Positions 61,690 to 64,000 of a stretch of 64,000 nt of DNA are shown here, in pieces. The notes under the pieces were generated by a model. It saw nothing but the letters and a program-made list of their open reading frames with translations. It searched no databases and had not been told where the DNA came from. The stretch is from Chloroflexota bacterium (lineage in GTDB: Bacteria > Chloroflexota > Anaerolineae > Anaerolineales > Villigracilaceae). The stretch is from contig JACRBL010000036.1 in assembly GCA_016234485.1 (NCBI GenBank), positions 62,001-126,000 on the forward strand. Reading direction: 5' to 3'. The position numbers and the translations under genes were made by a program. Positions within the stretch are counted from its first letter, which is position 1, and each line of letters begins with the position of its first letter.

Positions 61690-63327
61690 ATGAACCAAAA
61701 ACGCATCACCGACAACCTCGACGCAATGCTGGACGTGCTTCCCCCGACGATCCGTCATGCAGTCGAGGCAGCCAACCAAAAAGAATATCTGCTCGAGATC
61801 ATCCTCGACCTGGGGCGCGTCCCGACGGCGCGCTTTGTGGAAAACGAGATCATCCTGAGCGAAAAGGAAGTGACCCGCGCCGATCTCGACTACGTCACCG
61901 AGCGCATCGGCGATTTCGACGCGGACAACCGCGCGGGCATGGAGCGCACCCTGCATCGCATCTCGGCCATCCGCAACCGCCGCGGCGCCATCGTCGGCCT
62001 CACCTGCCGCGTCGGGCGCGCCGTCTACGGGACGATTGACATCATCGAAGACATCGTCAACTCGGGCAAGTCGCTTCTCATCCTCGGACGCCCTGGCGTG
62101 GGCAAGACCACCCTCCTGCGCGAAGCCGCCCGCATCCTGGCCGAGACCCGACGCGTCGTCATCGTGGACACCTCGAACGAGATCGGCGGCGACGGCGACG
62201 TGCCGCATCCCGCGGTCGGCAAGGCGCGCCGCATGCAAGTCAAAGTCCCCACGCTTCAACATGAAGTGATGATCGAAGCCGTCGAGAACCACAACCCCGA
62301 AGCCATCGTCATTGACGAGATCGGCCGCGAACTCGAAGCGCAGGCCGCCCGCACCATCGCCGAGCGCGGCGTCCAACTGATCGGCACGGCGCATGGCATC
62401 ACGCTCGACAACCTGCTCCTCAACCCGACCCTCTCCGACCTCGTCGGCGGCATCGAAGCGGTGACCCTCTCCGACGAGGAAGCGCGTCGCCGCGGGACGC
62501 AGAAGACGGTGCTCGAACGACGCGCCCCTCCCACCTTCGATGTCCTCGTCGAGATCCAGACGCGCGACCGTTTCGCCGTCCACACCGACATCATGGGCTC
62601 GGTGGACGCGCTCCTGCGCGGCTTCCCGCTTCCGCCCGAAATTCGGACGCGCGACGAAGAAGGGAAGATCAAGATCGAGAGGGCCGCGCCCGCCGTCGGG
62701 TCGAAACTGGATGCGAAGGAGACGACGAAGAAACCCTCGCCTCCGCGCGGACGTCTGGCGGGCGCGGCCTCCGAGGAGCCGAGTCCGGCCTCCGCGCCCG
62801 CGCCCCGTCCCGCCAATGACGCGGCCGCGCCGTCCGTCCCCGCCGCGCTGGGAGTGAAGACCGTCCGCATCTATCCGTATGGCGTGGCGCGCAACCGACT
62901 GCAACAAGCCGCCAAACGATTCGGCGTGCCTGCCATCATCGTCCGTGACGCGGACGAGGCCGACGCGCTCGTGACCCTGCGCGCGTATTACCGCGACCGC
63001 CAGGCCACCATCATGGACGCGGAAGCGCGCGGCATGCCCATCTACGTTTTGCGCGCCAACACCATCGCGCAGGTGGATCAATTCATGGGCGACCTGTTCA
63101 ACCTGCCTTCGGAGGGCGCGGCCGCCCGAAGCAGTGAGCTCGACAACGTCCGCGACCAGACGCAGGCCGCTATCGCCTCGGTGCTAAACGGCGAACGCTG
63201 GGTGGACTTGCCGCCTGGCCCCTCGCTGGTGCGTCGCCTGCAACACGAAATGGCGCGCAACGCGGAGTTGGTGAGTCACTCGTATGGTAAAGAGCCGCGC
63301 AGGCATGTGCGGATTTTTCGCGAGTAG
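61690..63327 (+). CDS. SpoIIIAA/Ycf45-like R3H-domain ATPase
   Basis: A 545-residue cytoplasmic ATPase. A N-terminal domain (GRVPTARFVENEIILSEKEV) is followed by an AAA-type core: Walker A LILGRPGVGKTTLLREAARI, Walker B IVIDEIGREL, and RGVQLIGTAHGITLDNLL. A Pro/Ala/Ser linker then leads to a C-terminal nucleic-acid-binding region ending in an R3H-like helix (LQHEMARNAELVSHSYGKEP, RRHVRIFRE). Homologues occur in cyanobacteria and plastids (Ycf45) with unknown function. Confidence 0.86.
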   Translation: MNQKRITDNLDAMLDVLPPTIRHAVEAANQKEYLLEIILDLGRVPTARFVENEIILSEKEVTRADLDYVTERIGDFDADNRAGMERTLHRISAIRNRRGAIVGLTCRVGRAVYGTIDIIEDIVNSGKSLLILGRPGVGKTTLLREAARILAETRRVVIVDTSNEIGGDGDVPHPAVGKARRMQVKVPTLQHEVMIEAVENHNPEAIVIDEIGRELEAQAARTIAERGVQLIGTAHGITLDNLLLNPTLSDLVGGIEAVTLSDEEARRRGTQKTVLERRAPPTFDVLVEIQTRDRFAVHTDIMGSVDALLRGFPLPPEIRTRDEEGKIKIERAAPAVGSKLDAKETTKKPSPPRGRLAGAASEEPSPASAPAPRPANDAAAPSVPAALGVKTVRIYPYGVARNRLQQAAKRFGVPAIIVRDADEADALVTLRAYYRDRQATIMDAEARGMPIYVLRANTIAQVDQFMGDLFNLPSEGAAARSSELDNVRDQTQAAIASVLNGERWVDLPPGPSLVRRLQHEMARNAELVSHSYGKEPRRHVRIFRE

Positions 63328-63399
63328 CGCGGTTAGCGATTTGCTTTTAGCAGTTAGCGGTCAGCGATTGGGCTGGCCGCTAATTGTTTAACGGGAGTT

Positions 63400-64000
63400 T
63401 TACTTTCTAAATATCCCCTGCCTTGGATTGAATAAAAAGACAACAATAAACACCGCCGTCGCGGTCAACACGATGGCCGCGCCGGAGGCGATGTTGAGAT
63501 AGTAACTGAGATACAACCCAACGACGGACGAGGCCGCGCCGATGGACGCGGCGATGATCATCATCATCCACAGGCGGCGCGTGAGCAGGGACGCGGTCGC
63601 GGCGGGCGTGACCAGCATCGCCACCATCAGCGCCACGCCGACCATCTGCATCGAGACCGCCACGGTGACGGCGATCAGCACGAGCAAAAGGTTGTTGAGC
63701 AGGCTGACGGGCATCCGCAAGGTGGCAGCCAGCACGGGGTCGAATGAGAGCGTGAGAAATTCCTTGTAAAAGATGATGACAAGCAGAATGACAATCCCAC
63801 CGAAGATGGCGGTCAGGATCAGGTCGCTATTCGAGATGCCCAGCACATCGCCAAAGAGGAAGTGACTCAAGTCAACAGCGTAATCGTCCACGGTGGAGAT
63901 GATGACAATGCCGAGGGCGAACATCCCTGCGAAGATAATTCCAATGGATGTGTCTTCCTTGATGCGGGCATTCTTGCTGATGGCGCCAATGCCGAGCGAT
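63400..64000 (-). CDS. Metal ABC transporter permease (ZnuB/TroC-like), partial
   Basis: The C-terminal part of an ABC-3 family manganese/zinc importer permease. The frame stays open to base 64000 (IGAISKNARIKEDTSIGIIF, then AGMFALG), so the start lies beyond the window. Landmarks are SFDPVLAATLRMP and MQMVGVALMVAMLVTPAATA. The visible part has several membrane helices and ends FNPRQGIFRK. The ATPase and binding protein are probably just outside. Confidence 0.88.
   Translation of the reverse strand, partial: SLGIGAISKNARIKEDTSIGIIFAGMFALGIVIISTVDDYAVDLSHFLFGDVLGISNSDLILTAIFGGIVILLVIIFYKEFLTLSFDPVLAATLRMPVSLLNNLLLVLIAVTVAVSMQMVGVALMVAMLVTPAATASLLTRRLWMMMIIAASIGAASSVVGLYLSYYLNIASGAAIVLTATAVFIVVFLFNPRQGIFRK

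Noticed and set aside
1-64000. tRNA, rRNA, CRISPR arrays, replication origin
   Set aside because: None found on either strand by reading; no cloverleaf with a CCA-type end, no spaced identical repeats and no DnaA-box cluster stood out.

Overview
The window looks like a chromosomal segment of an uncultured or environmental Chloroflexota bacterium, most likely class Anaerolineae. The base composition is GC-rich. The evidence is indirect: many lipoproteins with Thr/Pro-rich linkers (TPTPTATP type), five NBR1-Ig-like lipoproteins, a lamin-tail-domain surface protein, spoVS and a SpoIIIAA/Ycf45-like R3H ATPase without other sporulation genes, and many short inverted-repeat elements between genes. 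I see no rRNA, tRNA or CRISPR array.

Layout. 1-1.1 kb: the right end of an integrated element, with a large serine recombinase that runs into and truncates a SufS-like class V aminotransferase at its PLP-lysine motif. 1.8-4.1 kb: a frameshifted universal stress protein, mobA, and an AmrS-type radical SAM enzyme. 4.2-8.1 kb: a family 5 peptide-type ABC importer without ATPase genes, whose binding protein appears circularly permuted. 8.2-16.6 kb: housekeeping genes (rhomboid, gmk, fmdB-type, DMT exporter, era, lysoplasmalogenase-like, HAD, DUF389-like membrane/SH3 protein, phosphohexomutase). 16.6-18.1 kb: a small AT-richer accessory patch with a brnTA toxin-antitoxin module. 18.1-28.5 kb: a GH13 protein with a histone-H1-like tail, a sensor kinase, GIY-YIG protein, prephenate dehydrogenase, an ABC-2 exporter and ogt. 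28.5-33.6 kb: five tandem NBR1-Ig-like lipoproteins. 33.7-43.0 kb: a GNAT gene, then a BMP/nucleoside-type ABC importer, a second BMP-type binding protein, an MFS transporter and trmD, all on the minus strand. 43.2-50.5 kb: two TPR proteins, groES-groEL under a CIRCE/HrcA site, a parvulin-like lipoprotein, a membrane-anchored protein and spoVS. 50.6-60.7 kb: a four-repeat lamin-tail protein, deoxynucleoside kinase, GNAT, small genes, a DHA2 exporter and an SGNH/MBOAT acyl-transfer pair. 60.7-64 kb: two small paralogous membrane proteins, the SpoIIIAA-like ATPase and the edge of a metal ABC permease.

Two patterns run through the window. First, about ten genes carry a near-consensus -10 box (TANNNT) ending only 6-9 nt before the start codon with no Shine-Dalgarno sequence, which predicts leaderless mRNAs. 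Second, several families of short folded repeats recur between genes: CATTGCGAG REP-like elements, a two-hairpin three-way-junction element, a CAGTTGC double hairpin, and ACGCAATACGCAGT repeats.

The strongest candidates for something undescribed are the circularly permuted binding protein, the NBR1-Ig-like lipoprotein array, and the recombinase insertion at an enzyme's active-site codon. All functions are inferred from sequence reading only; no database search was run.
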